Origin: a virus | DNA length: 43,194 bases | Strand: one strand, 5' to 3' | IMG/VR virus record: IMGVR_UViG_3300020171_000063 | Coordinates: 1 to 43,194 of that record | In this document: positions 14,853-21,378 of the stretch, in pieces | Position numbering within the stretch: the first letter of the stretch is position 1 | Layout: each line of letters begins with the position of its first letter | Notes under the pieces: generated by a model | The model's input: only the letters and a program-made list of their open reading frames with translations | Database searches by the model: none | Told to the model about the DNA's origin: nothing | Made by a program: the position numbers and the translations under genes

Positions 14853-15230
14853 ATGAAAATAAATCTGAATGATAGGGTGCGGGTTGAGAACGGAACGATT
14901 GACGAGGAGTGGACAATGCGAAACAAAGGTAACCAGATGATCCTGGACGAACTGGCAAGACGTCCGAGTGACGGGGAAAGGGACAAGTTGAACATCAATT
15001 ATACATGGCCGGGGGGTCATAGACATGCAATGCACCAGTCAGAACATGAGGCATGGAACGCGAACAACTACCCGGGGACTCGACAACTGTGTTCAATGTG
15101 CGAAAAACCAACCGGCAGGTGCGAAGATGACACGCTGTTAAACGAAGACAACGAACCAATCTGCGAAGAGTGTTATAAGGAGGTGAGCGGGGATGAAAGA
15201 CATGAGGAGCAGAAATATGGTCGTTGCTGA
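14853..15230 (+). CDS. Zinc-ribbon protein, possible fusion across a hairpin repeat
   Basis: This protein has 125 residues from ATG 14853, with GGGAAGG upstream; GTG 14844 is an alternative start. The C-terminal half has a CSMC...C...CEEC pattern (LCSMCEKP, PICEECYKEV), a typical small phage zinc ribbon. Residues around 36-43 (RRPSDGER) are the PSE hairpin sequence read in another frame, so the repeat is translated here rather than ending the gene. The N- and C-terminal parts may once have been separate genes. The start of the next gene lies inside its end (15193). Confidence 0.5.
   Translation: MKINLNDRVRVENGTIDEEWTMRNKGNQMILDELARRPSDGERDKLNINYTWPGGHRHAMHQSEHEAWNANNYPGTRQLCSMCEKPTGRCEDDTLLNEDNEPICEECYKEVSGDERHEEQKYGRC
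14960..14974 (+). repeat. PSE hairpin, copy 4 (read through)
   Basis: ACGTC-CGAGT-GACGG, with CGTC/GACG pairing. The gene passes through it in a frame giving PSDG instead of PSE-stop. A GGGGAAAGGG ribosome-site-like stretch follows, as in the other copies. Confidence 0.7.
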
Positions 15231-15501
15231 CACCTGTTTGCCCGACGTGTCGCTCGCATACAAAGGCCGTCGCGGGCGCTTGCAAATGATATACATGGAA
15301 TCGTGCGACGAGGACGACCTTCGCCACATCCTCAACCACCGGCACGATTTCCGGATGGGGATAAAGGATGTTGCTGAGTTCAGCAGCGATAAAGATCGCA
15401 TATCATATTACATATTCATATCAATGCCGATCAAATTCATATCCCCGTTACTGGAAAGGCGGTCGCTGAAGTGGTTCCAAGAAAGGTGGGGGGTGGAGTG
15501 A
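15193..15501 (+). CDS. Small protein of unknown function
   Basis: This protein has 102 residues from ATG 15193 after GGAGGTGAGCGGGG, a very strong site also seen before other genes of this cluster. It contains basic patches (YKGRRGRLQ), an ESCDEDDLRHILNHRHDF segment and a C-terminal IPIKF/ERRSLKWF region. It overlaps the previous gene by 38 bases and the next by GTGA. No recognised family. Confidence 0.5.
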   Translation: MKDMRSRNMVVADTCLPDVSLAYKGRRGRLQMIYMESCDEDDLRHILNHRHDFRMGIKDVAEFSSDKDRISYYIFISMPIKFISPLLERRSLKWFQERWGVE

Positions 15502-15935
15502 AGAAAAAGGACTGTGATTGTCCATTCTGCTCTAAAACAGAAATCAAGCCTGAGACATCTCGCTGCGAGAAGTTGATGCTGTGTCCCTTCTGCGGGATAG
15601 ACAGCAAACGCATGGTTTTCATGAACTATGTGAAAGAAAGAGATCAGTACTTCGTGTCATGTGGTGGTTGTGGAACGTCTACAACAGAGTGGGAATACGC
15701 CGAAAGTGCGATTATGGCGTGGAACACCCGTGAGGGTAAGATACCAGACTGGTCTATGCAGGAACACCCTAAAAAGTGCTGTTGGCCCAAAGGTGACTAC
15801 CGGGTCACTGAAGACGGCGACGTCATCTCGCTGCGGTGCATAACGTGCATACACAACGACAATCGGTATACCAAGCGATACTGCCATATGGGGTATACTT
15901 GTGATCAATGCGGATATTGGCAACCGTCCAAGTGA
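15498..15935 (+). CDS. Lar-like zinc ribbon fused to a Cys-rich domain
   Basis: This protein has 145 residues from GTG 15498, which overlaps the previous stop as GTGA. Residues about 27-78 fit the Lar (restriction alleviation) zinc-ribbon pattern: LCPFCG, then YFVSCGGCGT and the diagnostic AESAIMAWNTR. Lar-family proteins of lambdoid phages reduce type I restriction; whether this divergent copy does is unknown. Residues 94-145 are a paralogue of the protein at 14360-14566. A further CDCPFC pair occurs at the N-terminus. It ends in QPSK from a variant stop-codon hairpin. Together with the methyltransferase and the Acb2-like gene it suggests a counter-defence cluster. Confidence 0.6.
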   Translation: MKKKDCDCPFCSKTEIKPETSRCEKLMLCPFCGIDSKRMVFMNYVKERDQYFVSCGGCGTSTTEWEYAESAIMAWNTREGKIPDWSMQEHPKKCCWPKGDYRVTEDGDVISLRCITCIHNDNRYTKRYCHMGYTCDQCGYWQPSK

Positions 15936-15938
15936 CGG
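15924..15938 (+). repeat. PSE stop-codon hairpin, copy 5 (PSK variant)
   Basis: CCGTC-CAAGT-GACGG keeps both 5-bp arms although the loop change turns the last residue to Lys. Change in the loop with conserved arms hints that pairing matters. GGAAAGGA follows for the next gene. Confidence 0.75.
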
Positions 15939-15954
15939 TGGAAAGGAAATTATT

Positions 15955-16176
15955 ATGAAGCTTACAGAGACACAAGAACTTACGATGAGGATGGCTAAAG
16001 CGGGATATGAGAGTTATTCCCAGTATACTGGGCACAAATCGGCTGTAACTGGAGACAATTTACCTAAGTGGGAAAAATTGCCGGGAGGCGTGGTAAACGC
16101 GTGGTTTGCTGCTGCCGAGGGAATGACAATGTTTCTCGCTAACGTAGGAAAGGTGGAAGTTGTAGATGGGGAATGA
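15955..16176 (+). CDS. Small protein of unknown function
   Basis: This protein has 73 residues from ATG 15955 with GGAAAGGAAATTATT upstream. It is helical at both ends (KLTETQELTMRMAKAGYESY, GGVVNAWFAAAEGMTMFL), the second helix being rather hydrophobic but too short and mixed for a confident membrane segment. It overlaps the next gene by 11 bases. Family not recognised. Confidence 0.5.
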   Translation: MKLTETQELTMRMAKAGYESYSQYTGHKSAVTGDNLPKWEKLPGGVVNAWFAAAEGMTMFLANVGKVEVVDGE

Positions 16177-16468
16177 AAATGAAGCTGTAGAGAGAACGAT
16201 TGCGAACTTTGACTTTGAGGACGCTGCAATAATCTTGAGATTTATCGCGCCTCTGAAATACGACAAGAAAAACCTTACCGAGGACATCTTGCGCGAAGAA
16301 GCTCGCAGGATTCTCCAGGAAGTCTCCTCCTCCGAATGGGCGTTCAGAGAGTGCTACGGGAAGTTCGACCTGGTTGCCGAATCTATCCCGCCGACTTCTG
16401 AGGCATTAGGAGAACACCTTAAACTCAGACTCGTTGTTGCAGAGGGAGACAGTGAGAACACATTGTGA
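16166..16468 (+). CDS. Small acidic helical protein
   Basis: This protein has 100 residues from ATG 16166 within the end of the previous gene. It is acidic and helical (FDFEDAAIILRFIAPLKYDKK, EDILREEARRILQEV). No signal, membrane segment or Cys motif is present. It ends the first translationally linked run of small early genes. A 113-base gap (16469-16581) follows in which I see no clear promoter or terminator. Function unknown. Confidence 0.5.
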   Translation: MGNENEAVERTIANFDFEDAAIILRFIAPLKYDKKNLTEDILREEARRILQEVSSSEWAFRECYGKFDLVAESIPPTSEALGEHLKLRLVVAEGDSENTL

Positions 16469-16581
16469 TGCCATTGTCGTCGATCCTCCGCCTTGCTGTG
16501 CAATTATTTGTGCTAGGGTAGATAGATGTATCCTATGCATATCAAAGTTCAACACAGAGCCTTAGATTAAGCGAGAGAAGC

Positions 16582-16914
16582 ATGGGGCTTGAAACACCAA
16601 CAAAGAAAGGGATGAGAGACATGGGGAACACAATGTTCTGTTCGGTCTCACGAGAGAACATAGAGTTGAAAGAAAAACTCAAAGAGAATCACACGGCACT
16701 CGTACGCAAAAATGATCTGATTGTGGAACTCCGTCGAGAGAACGAAGAGCTGAAAGGAGAACTCGAAGAGAAACGCGGGGTACTGGCCTTACTACAACGC
16801 CTGGCACTCCCCCGCAAAGCCGAAGAGTTCGAGGCACCAACTATCGAAGAAAGAGTCCGCGAACTCGAAAGAGCCGTCAAAGACCTACTCTCGCACACAC
16901 ACGGTGAGAAATGA
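16582..16914 (+). CDS. Coiled-coil protein
   Basis: This protein has 110 residues from ATG 16582; ATG 16621 is an alternative start nearer to a GGGATGAGAG stretch. Residues about 30-75 are a long charged coiled coil (LKEKLKENHTALVRKN, IVELRRENEELKGELEEK), followed by a second helix (EERVRELERAVKDLL). It is followed by a tiny membrane protein overlapping as ATGA. The pair recalls small two-component lysis or membrane-anchored complexes, but no family is recognised. Confidence 0.5.
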   Translation: MGLETPTKKGMRDMGNTMFCSVSRENIELKEKLKENHTALVRKNDLIVELRRENEELKGELEEKRGVLALLQRLALPRKAEEFEAPTIEERVRELERAVKDLLSHTHGEK

Positions 16915-17012
16915 TTGACCCCGAAACTGCACAATTCGCAATCGGCGCTATCGCCTCACTCGTCGCAATGTTCCTCTTCTTCAAATTTATAAAGGACGTA
17001 GACGGCAAATAA
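16911..17012 (+). CDS. 33-residue single-pass membrane protein
   Basis: ATG 16911 overlaps the previous stop (ATGA). The product starts MIDPETAQF, has one hydrophobic segment (AIGAIASLVAMFLFFKF) and ends in KDVDGK. Single-pass, N-terminus acidic, C-terminus basic/acidic. The strict overlap and clean membrane segment make it a likely real gene despite its size. Function unknown; early expression argues against a simple late holin. Confidence 0.5.
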   Translation: MIDPETAQFAIGAIASLVAMFLFFKFIKDVDGK

Positions 17013-17039
17013 TCCCGCCTTTTCACACAGGAGGGCAAC

Positions 17040-17432
17040 GTGAAACAGAAATCGTACACGACAGAAAAAGAAAGGATGATTGAAGTGGCATTAAAAACAT
17101 TGAGAGGAATCAAAACCATTGGGGGTGTTGAAACCTGCGAATTGGAAAAAACGGCAGCAACAAAACCGCACGAATTCATCATCGTGAACCACGAAGTAAA
17201 TTCAATCTCGTTCACGTTACAGAACGGGCCTGTTAAAGAAAACGGCGTCAATGGATGTCAGGTTGATCAGATTGTTCAGGCTGCACTTCTGATAATCTCT
17301 GGACTGAACAAACAATTCCCGTGCCGCGAGAACAGTATCGCCATAACGAAACTACAGGAGGCCTTGATGTGGCTGGATGAACGAAAGAAAGATCGCGAGT
17401 TGCGTGGTGTGGAGGGGTACTACAAGAAGTGA
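17040..17432 (+). CDS. Acb2/Tad1-family cyclic-nucleotide sponge (anti-CBASS/anti-Thoeris)
   Basis: This protein has 130 residues from GTG 17040 with GGAGGGCAAC upstream. The C-terminal half carries the hallmark of the Acb2/Tad1 hook domain: FTLQNGPVKENGVNGCQVD (58-76) followed by CRENSIAITKLQEALMWLDE (95-114) and RELRGVEG (119-126). Proteins of this family form hexamers that bind cyclic di-/trinucleotides or cyclic ADPR isomers and so block CBASS or Thoeris signalling. The N-terminal 55 residues (MIEVALKTLRGIKTIGG...) are an extra segment of unknown role. A terminator follows at 17467. Family call is strong; the ligand cannot be read from sequence. Confidence 0.85.
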   Translation: MKQKSYTTEKERMIEVALKTLRGIKTIGGVETCELEKTAATKPHEFIIVNHEVNSISFTLQNGPVKENGVNGCQVDQIVQAALLIISGLNKQFPCRENSIAITKLQEALMWLDERKKDRELRGVEGYYKK

Positions 17433-17466
17433 ACTGACAAAGTTCTGTAACGGCCTTTTTTAATAG

Positions 17467-17510
17467 ACCGGGGATGCCTCTGATACAAGCACACTCTCCC
17501 CGGTATTTTT
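17467..17510 (+). terminator. Rho-independent terminator of the first early operon
   Basis: ACCGGGGA (17467-17474) pairs with TCCCCGGT (17497-17504), followed by ATTTTTAT. It lies 35 bases after the Acb2-like stop. The regulator gene at 17559 converges on it from the other side. Confidence 0.8.
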
Positions 17511-17558
17511 ATGCCTACTCAAGCACAACAACGAATACAGACTGGATTAGCAAGACGA

Positions 17559-18041
17559 TCATCCGGGAATAGACCCCAGTGTGCGCTTTGCATTATTGTA
17601 CTGGCACAAAAGCTCAGACATCCTCGCATTGGCCTCTCTCATAGACGACTCAACAGCCTCCATACTGCGGTCCAAAGACGCCTCCAGTTTCCTCGCCGCC
17701 GAGAACACCTGGCTGGTTATTTCCCCGCACGCAGATATCGAGCCAAGACCAGATATGACTTCCGGGTCCATCGTGCCCCTGTCCGAGAACACTTTATTCA
17801 TTCTGCAAATCACACCGACAGGAAGGTCAATCGCCTTACCGTACCGACCCTTTGATATTACAGCGGAAAAGAACACCCCCAAAAGAAAGATGTCTCGCTG
17901 CGTTACGCGATCCGCATTGTCTTTGAAAGTAGAAACGATCTCCTCTGTAGCAGAAAAAGTCTCGTCAGAGAGACGGAACCTGATTGTCTTTACCAACTTG
18001 CCAAGTTTCGGACGTCCTCTTTTTGAATTTGTTTTGTTCAT
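17559..18041 (-). CDS. Putative DNA-binding regulator with AT-hook and RHH-like N-terminus
   Basis: This protein has 160 residues from ATG 18041; the longer open frame upstream is unsupported. Residues 7-12 (KRGRPK) are an AT-hook, followed by KTIRFRLSDETFSATEEIV, which resembles the strand and first helix of a ribbon-helix-helix fold. The C-terminal half is a long helical, Ser/Met/Glu-rich tail that may oligomerise. No ribosome site precedes the ATG, and the promoter at 18048-18077 places the RNA start at or next to the ATG, so the mRNA looks leaderless, as for the lambda cI message from PRM. It is the only minus-strand gene between two plus-strand blocks, which suits a repressor. Confidence 0.55.
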   Translation of the reverse strand: MNKTNSKRGRPKLGKLVKTIRFRLSDETFSATEEIVSTFKDNADRVTQRDIFLLGVFFSAVISKGRYGKAIDLPVGVICRMNKVFSDRGTMDPEVISGLGSISACGEITSQVFSAARKLEASLDRSMEAVESSMREANARMSELLCQYNNAKRTLGSIPG

Positions 18042-18047
18042 AATATT

Positions 18048-18077
18048 AGTGTAACACAAAATAGGCAAGATCGTCAA
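18048..18077 (-). promoter_or_regulatory. Promoter of the regulator gene, leaderless layout
   Basis: On the minus strand TTGACG (18077-18072), 18 bases and TACACT (18053-18048) are followed by only six bases before ATG 18041. The -10 region overlaps GTGTAACAC (18049-18057), one of several GTGTAAC/GTTACAC words in this region, so autoregulation is plausible. Confidence 0.55.
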
Positions 18078-18734
18078 TATCTGTTTTACAAATAATAAAC
18101 ACGAGAAAATTGAGATAGTTGCGAGGGGGGTGGTGATAGAGAGGGAGGGAAGCGCGGCGGAGGTGGGGGGACTCCCCCTCCCCCTGGTGGGGTAGATGGA
18201 TGACATACGCGCCGCCTACGAACGCATGTATATAAAAAGCCTTACTCTCGCGGGCATACGAATACAATAAACCGTGTAACAACCGGTCGGTCATTACACC
18301 CCTAAACCAGGGTTGGGTTGGGTAGGTGATGTGGCTCTAGCCCTAGTGTCACGGGGGTTCTAATTTTACCCGGGTACATTAGGTACATATAATGAACTAT
18401 ACCAGACCAAAGGAGATGCCTTCGAGGTCCACTTACTAATATTATACTTCCTATTAATGCGCAAAGTGTCATGTTCCCTTTACAGTGTACTGATTTCGTT
18501 ACAGTGTGAGAGTGCGCTAGGTTGCTGCCTTTGCGCCTTGCCCGACTTCTACAGCCCTTGTGTTTAGGGCGATTGCAATATCTTTCAAGTGTATCTTTTT
18601 CGTTACACCCTTAGACACAAGATGTAGTGCCTGGGATAGTGTCGGGTACCACATGTTGTGTTTGTCTACTTGGCATGGGTCCTGCTTATGTAGTGGCGAC
18701 CGGAAATTCAGTAAAGGAAGGACGGTGATGCAAA
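18078..18734 (+). promoter_or_regulatory. About 660-bp noncoding control region
   Basis: No convincing gene is present on either strand. It holds a G-rich block (18125-18184) with GGGGGG-ACT-CCCCC, GTGTAAC/GTTACA words at 18274, 18293, 18480, 18498 and 18602, a possible plus promoter TTTACC-N17-TATAAT (18365-18393), and small stems such as GCCC...GGGC near 18563-18580. It precedes the second plus-strand operon. It could be operator array, origin, or a structured leader RNA of the genes from 18735; the sequence alone does not choose. Confidence 0.45.
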
Positions 18735-18968
18735 ATGACCTGGTATGTACTTATTAACCGAACGAACGCGATTCCCGGTGAGTCAATCGGCACTGTCATC
18801 TCCTGCCACAAGACCATTGAAGCAGCGAAAGCCGCCGATGACAAGCTGTACAAGGATACGGTGAAGCGATACGGATCAATGAGCTACACCCCAACCGTGA
18901 TCGTACTGTGCGACCGCAAGCCGGCGCACAAGTGGATATCAAATCAAGAATGGAGTGATTCGAAGTGA
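18735..18968 (+). CDS. Small protein of unknown function
   Basis: This protein has 77 residues from ATG 18735, with AAGGAAGGACGGTG upstream. The sequence MTWYVLINRTNAIPGESIG..., with a central helix (CHKTIEAAKAADDKLYKDT), has the look of a compact alpha/beta phage protein. It starts the second plus operon after the long noncoding region and overlaps the next gene by GTGA. No named family recognised. Confidence 0.5.
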   Translation: MTWYVLINRTNAIPGESIGTVISCHKTIEAAKAADDKLYKDTVKRYGSMSYTPTVIVLCDRKPAHKWISNQEWSDSK

Positions 18969-19318
18969 AAATGACAATGAAAAAAGTGATCAACGAAACC
19001 TGCCACACTGACCACGAACGCAGCCTTTTCCGCGCCGTTATCCGGCAGATTGGGTGCTGGGAAGAAGTATGGGATTGTCCAGAGAACTTCAGGGACGCTT
19101 CGGGCGGTATCACCGGTTTTATCAATTGCCGCGATACTCACCGTTTTGCAAAAAAAACCATCGAAAGTATTGTGTATTGCCTCAATGAGTTTGAGGCAGA
19201 AATCGGTGAACCGTTGAGGAAAGACAGCCGCGACTTGCTCAACTGGTACGCCTGGTTTGCGCTGGAGCACATCATCGACCGAATCATGATGTACAAAGAG
19301 AGTCTAGACAATGACTGA
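18965..19318 (+). CDS. Conserved phage protein, DUF7222-like
   Basis: This protein has 117 residues from GTG 18965 (ATG 18971 possible). The segment VINETCHTDHERSLFRAVIRQIGCWEE followed by GGITGFINCRDTHRFAKK resembles a conserved phage family of unknown function (DUF7222-type proteins: acidic-His start, FRAVIRQ helix, GG..GFI..DT.kF). It is probably cytoplasmic. Role unknown. Similarity recalled from pattern, not computed. Confidence 0.55.
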   Translation: MKMTMKKVINETCHTDHERSLFRAVIRQIGCWEEVWDCPENFRDASGGITGFINCRDTHRFAKKTIESIVYCLNEFEAEIGEPLRKDSRDLLNWYAWFALEHIIDRIMMYKESLDND

Positions 19319-19433
19319 AACGCTGAAATCAGTAATGATGTCGGAGATCTGTACCCGGCTACAGGCTCTAGCTGTGAAAATTGCTCAGCTACAAGTGCTT
19401 GCCGAGTCGCTTGAGAGGGAGGGAAAAGCATGA
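19311..19433 (+). CDS. 40-residue helical protein
   Basis: ATG 19311 lies inside the end of the previous gene, and its TGA overlaps the next ATG as ATGA. The product is a single amphipathic helix candidate (MTETLKSVMMSEICTRLQAL, AVKIAQLQVLAESLEREG) suited to a coiled coil. The overlaps on both sides support a real gene. Function unknown. Confidence 0.45.
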   Translation: MTETLKSVMMSEICTRLQALAVKIAQLQVLAESLEREGKA

Positions 19434-19729
19434 ACAAATACGAACTTACCATCAGAGAACGAATCGACGCCGTGAAAAACCTTATCAGGCACCCGATAAC
19501 TTATGGGTGTTATGAGATTATGGCTCTAACGGCTGATGGAGGATGGCTATGCCACAATTGTTGCAAGGAAAATTACAAGACAATCCTGCATTCGACCAGA
19601 GTAATAGACCGCCGCTACTTGGATCAATGGGCTGTAATAGTCACAGGTTGTTCTGTAGAGTATGACAATCAGATAAATTGCGCCCATTGTGACAGGGAAA
19701 TTGTGGAGGGTTTTGAGGACAATGACTGA
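19430..19729 (+). CDS. Small zinc-binding protein candidate
   Basis: This protein has 99 residues from ATG 19430 with GAGAGGGAGGGAAAAGC upstream. Cys pairs LCHNC (about 40-44) and INCAHCDREI near the end could form one zinc site closing over the intervening 40 residues. The N-terminal ELTIRERIDAVKNLIRH is a helix. No named family. The next gene begins inside its last codons. Confidence 0.5.
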   Translation: MNKYELTIRERIDAVKNLIRHPITYGCYEIMALTADGGWLCHNCCKENYKTILHSTRVIDRRYLDQWAVIVTGCSVEYDNQINCAHCDREIVEGFEDND

Positions 19730-19826
19730 CTTTATCCTCCACCATCACAAGCTGATATTCATTTTGACCTGTATCCTGATATTAACCCTCTGCTCCCTTG
19801 CCTGGGAGTTCTCAAATAAGGAGTGA
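19722..19826 (+). CDS. 34-residue membrane protein
   Basis: ATG 19722 overlaps the end of the previous gene. The product starts MTDFILHHHK and continues with a strongly hydrophobic stretch (LIFILTCILILTLCSLAW) before a short polar end. It is a single membrane helix. Overlap and composition support it, though no homologue is recognised. Function unknown. Confidence 0.45.
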   Translation: MTDFILHHHKLIFILTCILILTLCSLAWEFSNKE

Positions 19827-19831
19827 GCGCA

Positions 19832-20047
19832 ATGAACAACCCACATCCAAAGGGTTCACCTGATTGGCGGGCATACGAACGAGGATTAAAATGGTATGTT
19901 AGCCAGTACGAGGGTTGTATGGCTCGTGAAGATATCGCGAAGGTATACGACTCTGTAAGTCATTGCACAACCCGGCAGATTGTCGATACCTTTGAAGACG
20001 TGATGAACGGGTTCTTGTCAATCGAAACGCTTGGGAAAGAAGATTGA
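19832..20047 (+). CDS. Small protein of unknown function, last plus-strand gene
   Basis: This protein has 71 residues from ATG 19832 after AAGGAGTGAGCGCA. It is compact with PKGSPDWRAYERGLKWYVSQY and a helical C-terminus (TRQIVDTFEDVMNGFLSIE). No Cys cluster or membrane segment. It is followed 24 bases later by the shared terminator at 20072-20100. Confidence 0.5.
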   Translation: MNNPHPKGSPDWRAYERGLKWYVSQYEGCMAREDIAKVYDSVSHCTTRQIVDTFEDVMNGFLSIETLGKED

Positions 20048-20071
20048 ACTACACACAATCTGAACAAAGAG

Positions 20072-20100
20072 AAAGGCACCCTTTACCGGGTGCCTTTTTT
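20072..20100. terminator. Terminator between convergent operons
   Basis: AAAGGCACCC (20072-20081) pairs with GGGTGCCTTT (20088-20097) across a TTTACC loop, followed by TTT; on the minus strand the symmetric A/T ends also allow some use. The same GGCACC/GGTGCC stem is used at 28493-28517. From 20101 to 20234 I see no gene. Confidence 0.8.
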
Positions 20101-20234
20101 GTTTCTCCGCATCGAACTCACTTGGGGATTTAAGACCAAGGATTAAACGGCAAGCCTTCTACCCATACAATCCCATACCCTGGACATAAATCGTTGAACC
20201 TGGAGCATCTCACGCCCTTGTCAGAACGCCTGGG

Positions 20235-20852
20235 CTATCGCAGAGTGTGGCCGGTTACATCAAAGCCGTATTCAATGGCGATATCCGCCGGGACTATAGA
20301 TCGGATCACTGCCTCAACGATTCCATCCGCCAGGGCAACCTGAGTTGTCAAATTGTTCAGCTCTCTGCAATCAATCTGATTGCTCAAAAACCCTAGCTCA
20401 ATTAGAACGGCAGGACATTTTGAAGTTTTCAAAACGGTGAAAGTCGCCGGGTCTGCGCGATTCCATTTTGAGAGCCGTAGTACAGGCGCACATCGACACA
20501 GGAGATTCGCCGCCAGTGTTTGGGAGGCGACGCAGTTGCGCTTGTAGTACACTTGGAGGCCGTGAGGGGTGTCACGCTCACATGAATTGGAGTGGATGGA
20601 CACGAATATACAAAGCCCGGATGTTGTCGGCTTAGTCCTCTTGTCCAGCGGGATGAAAATATCGGTTTCGCGGGTAAGTACAGGCGCAATTTTGTATTCT
20701 TTGTTGTACAGGGAGAGCAGTTTTGCTGCAACCAACTTCGCAACAGCCAGGTTGACTACTTTCTCCTGCCTCCCTTGGATGGTGTTCACGCAGCCCGGAT
20801 CTTTTCCACCATGTCCAGGGTCGATCACGATTGTATATTCTTTCACGGCCAT
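20235..20852 (-). CDS. N-acetylmuramoyl-L-alanine amidase (endolysin, Amidase_3)
   Basis: This protein has 205 residues from ATG 20852 after GAAAGGATACTGAT; the longer reading upstream belongs to another small gene. It cleaves the bond between muramic acid and the stem peptide. Zinc ligands and catalytic residues are in place: DPGHGG (His 14), GRQEKVV (Glu 30), SIHSN (His 87) and IELGFLSN (Glu 152). There is no signal peptide and no wall-binding domain, so release depends on a holin, with the two small membrane proteins just upstream as candidates. Confidence 0.9.
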   Translation of the reverse strand: MAVKEYTIVIDPGHGGKDPGCVNTIQGRQEKVVNLAVAKLVAAKLLSLYNKEYKIAPVLTRETDIFIPLDKRTKPTTSGLCIFVSIHSNSCERDTPHGLQVYYKRNCVASQTLAANLLCRCAPVLRLSKWNRADPATFTVLKTSKCPAVLIELGFLSNQIDCRELNNLTTQVALADGIVEAVIRSIVPADIAIEYGFDVTGHTLR

Positions 20853-20866
20853 ATCAGTATCCTTTC

Positions 20867-20974
20867 TTAGCTCGTCTGAGTGGACAGCCACATCAGGGCG
20901 TAAACAGCCGCAGCTAGCAGCGTTAAAGTACAGGCAATCATAGCGATTGCGGCTTTCTTTCCTTTGTCTTGCAT
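20867..20974 (-). CDS. 35-residue membrane protein in the lysis cassette
   Basis: ATG 20974 has a strong GGAGGTAATCAA site. The product is MQDKGKKAAIAMIACTL followed by LLAAAVYALMWLSTQTS, one membrane helix with a basic cytoplasmic start. It overlaps the end of the upstream holin-like gene by 37 bases and ends 15 bases before the amidase. It could be a small holin, antiholin or pinholin-like helper; this is inferred from position. Confidence 0.5.
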   Translation of the reverse strand: MQDKGKKAAIAMIACTLTLLAAAVYALMWLSTQTS

Positions 20975-21135
20975 TTGATTACCTCCAATGTCAGTAGAAA
21001 CAATGCACCTTCAGAGACGTAGAACAGGGGTACGGCAATCAGAAGAGCCACCATTTCGTGTAAGCCAAGTTCCTCAAGCCATAGTCCTATCGGTACCCAA
21101 CCGAAGAAGAGTAGGATTACGATGTTCGTTGTCAC
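20938..21135 (-). CDS. Holin candidate, two membrane helices
   Basis: This protein has 65 residues from GTG 21135, overlapping the previous stop (GTGA). Two hydrophobic segments (NIVILLFFGWVPIGLWL and MVALLIAVPLFYV...LFLLTLEVI) flank a short acidic turn, and the C-terminus is basic (KCKTKERK). Size and layout fit a class II holin placed directly before the amidase. No named family recognised. Confidence 0.5.
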   Translation of the reverse strand: MTTNIVILLFFGWVPIGLWLEELGLHEMVALLIAVPLFYVSEGALFLLTLEVIKCKTKERKPQSL

Positions 21136-21143
21136 TCGGACGG
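21129..21143 (-). repeat. PSE stop-codon hairpin, copy 6
   Basis: Minus strand CCGTC-CGAGT-GACAA. Only the inner GTC/GAC pairs remain. It supplies the SPSE end of the 21132 gene, and its GTG is the start of the holin-like gene. Confidence 0.65.
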
Positions 21144-21344
21144 CGATCTCTCGTCAAATGTCGCCGTTCCGCTTTCGTACCTCCAAGGAACACAGTCTAG
21201 CAGTCCTCCGCTAGACGGCATATCTTTGATACAATGTTCCCCTAACCCCCCGATTTTGCAGTGGCATAATCCTGAGGGCTTTAAATAAAGCCCATCAAAA
21301 TGGAATTTCCTCAAATGTTCAACAATGATTTCTTCCGCTGTCAA
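21132..21344 (-). CDS. Small Cys-containing protein ending in SPSE
   Basis: This protein has 70 residues if TTG 21344 is the start, preceded by GGGGAAGG right after a PSE hairpin. An ATG start at 21491 would overlap the upstream gene by 125 bases and read through the repeat, which I consider less likely. Four Cys occur (LCHCKIGGLGEHC, LLDCV), so a zinc site is possible. It ends in the next hairpin. Function unknown. Confidence 0.4.
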   Translation of the reverse strand: MTAEEIIVEHLRKFHFDGLYLKPSGLCHCKIGGLGEHCIKDMPSSGGLLDCVPWRYESGTATFDERSPSE

Positions 21345-21363
21345 TTTGTTCCACTTTCCTTCC

Positions 21364-21378
21364 CCGTCACTCGGACTG
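21364..21378 (-). repeat. PSE stop-codon hairpin, copy 7 (QSE variant)
   Basis: Minus strand CAGTC-CGAGT-GACGG. The first arm has drifted, so Pro becomes Gln and the stem is weak. GGGGAAGG follows, as in other copies. Confidence 0.65.
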
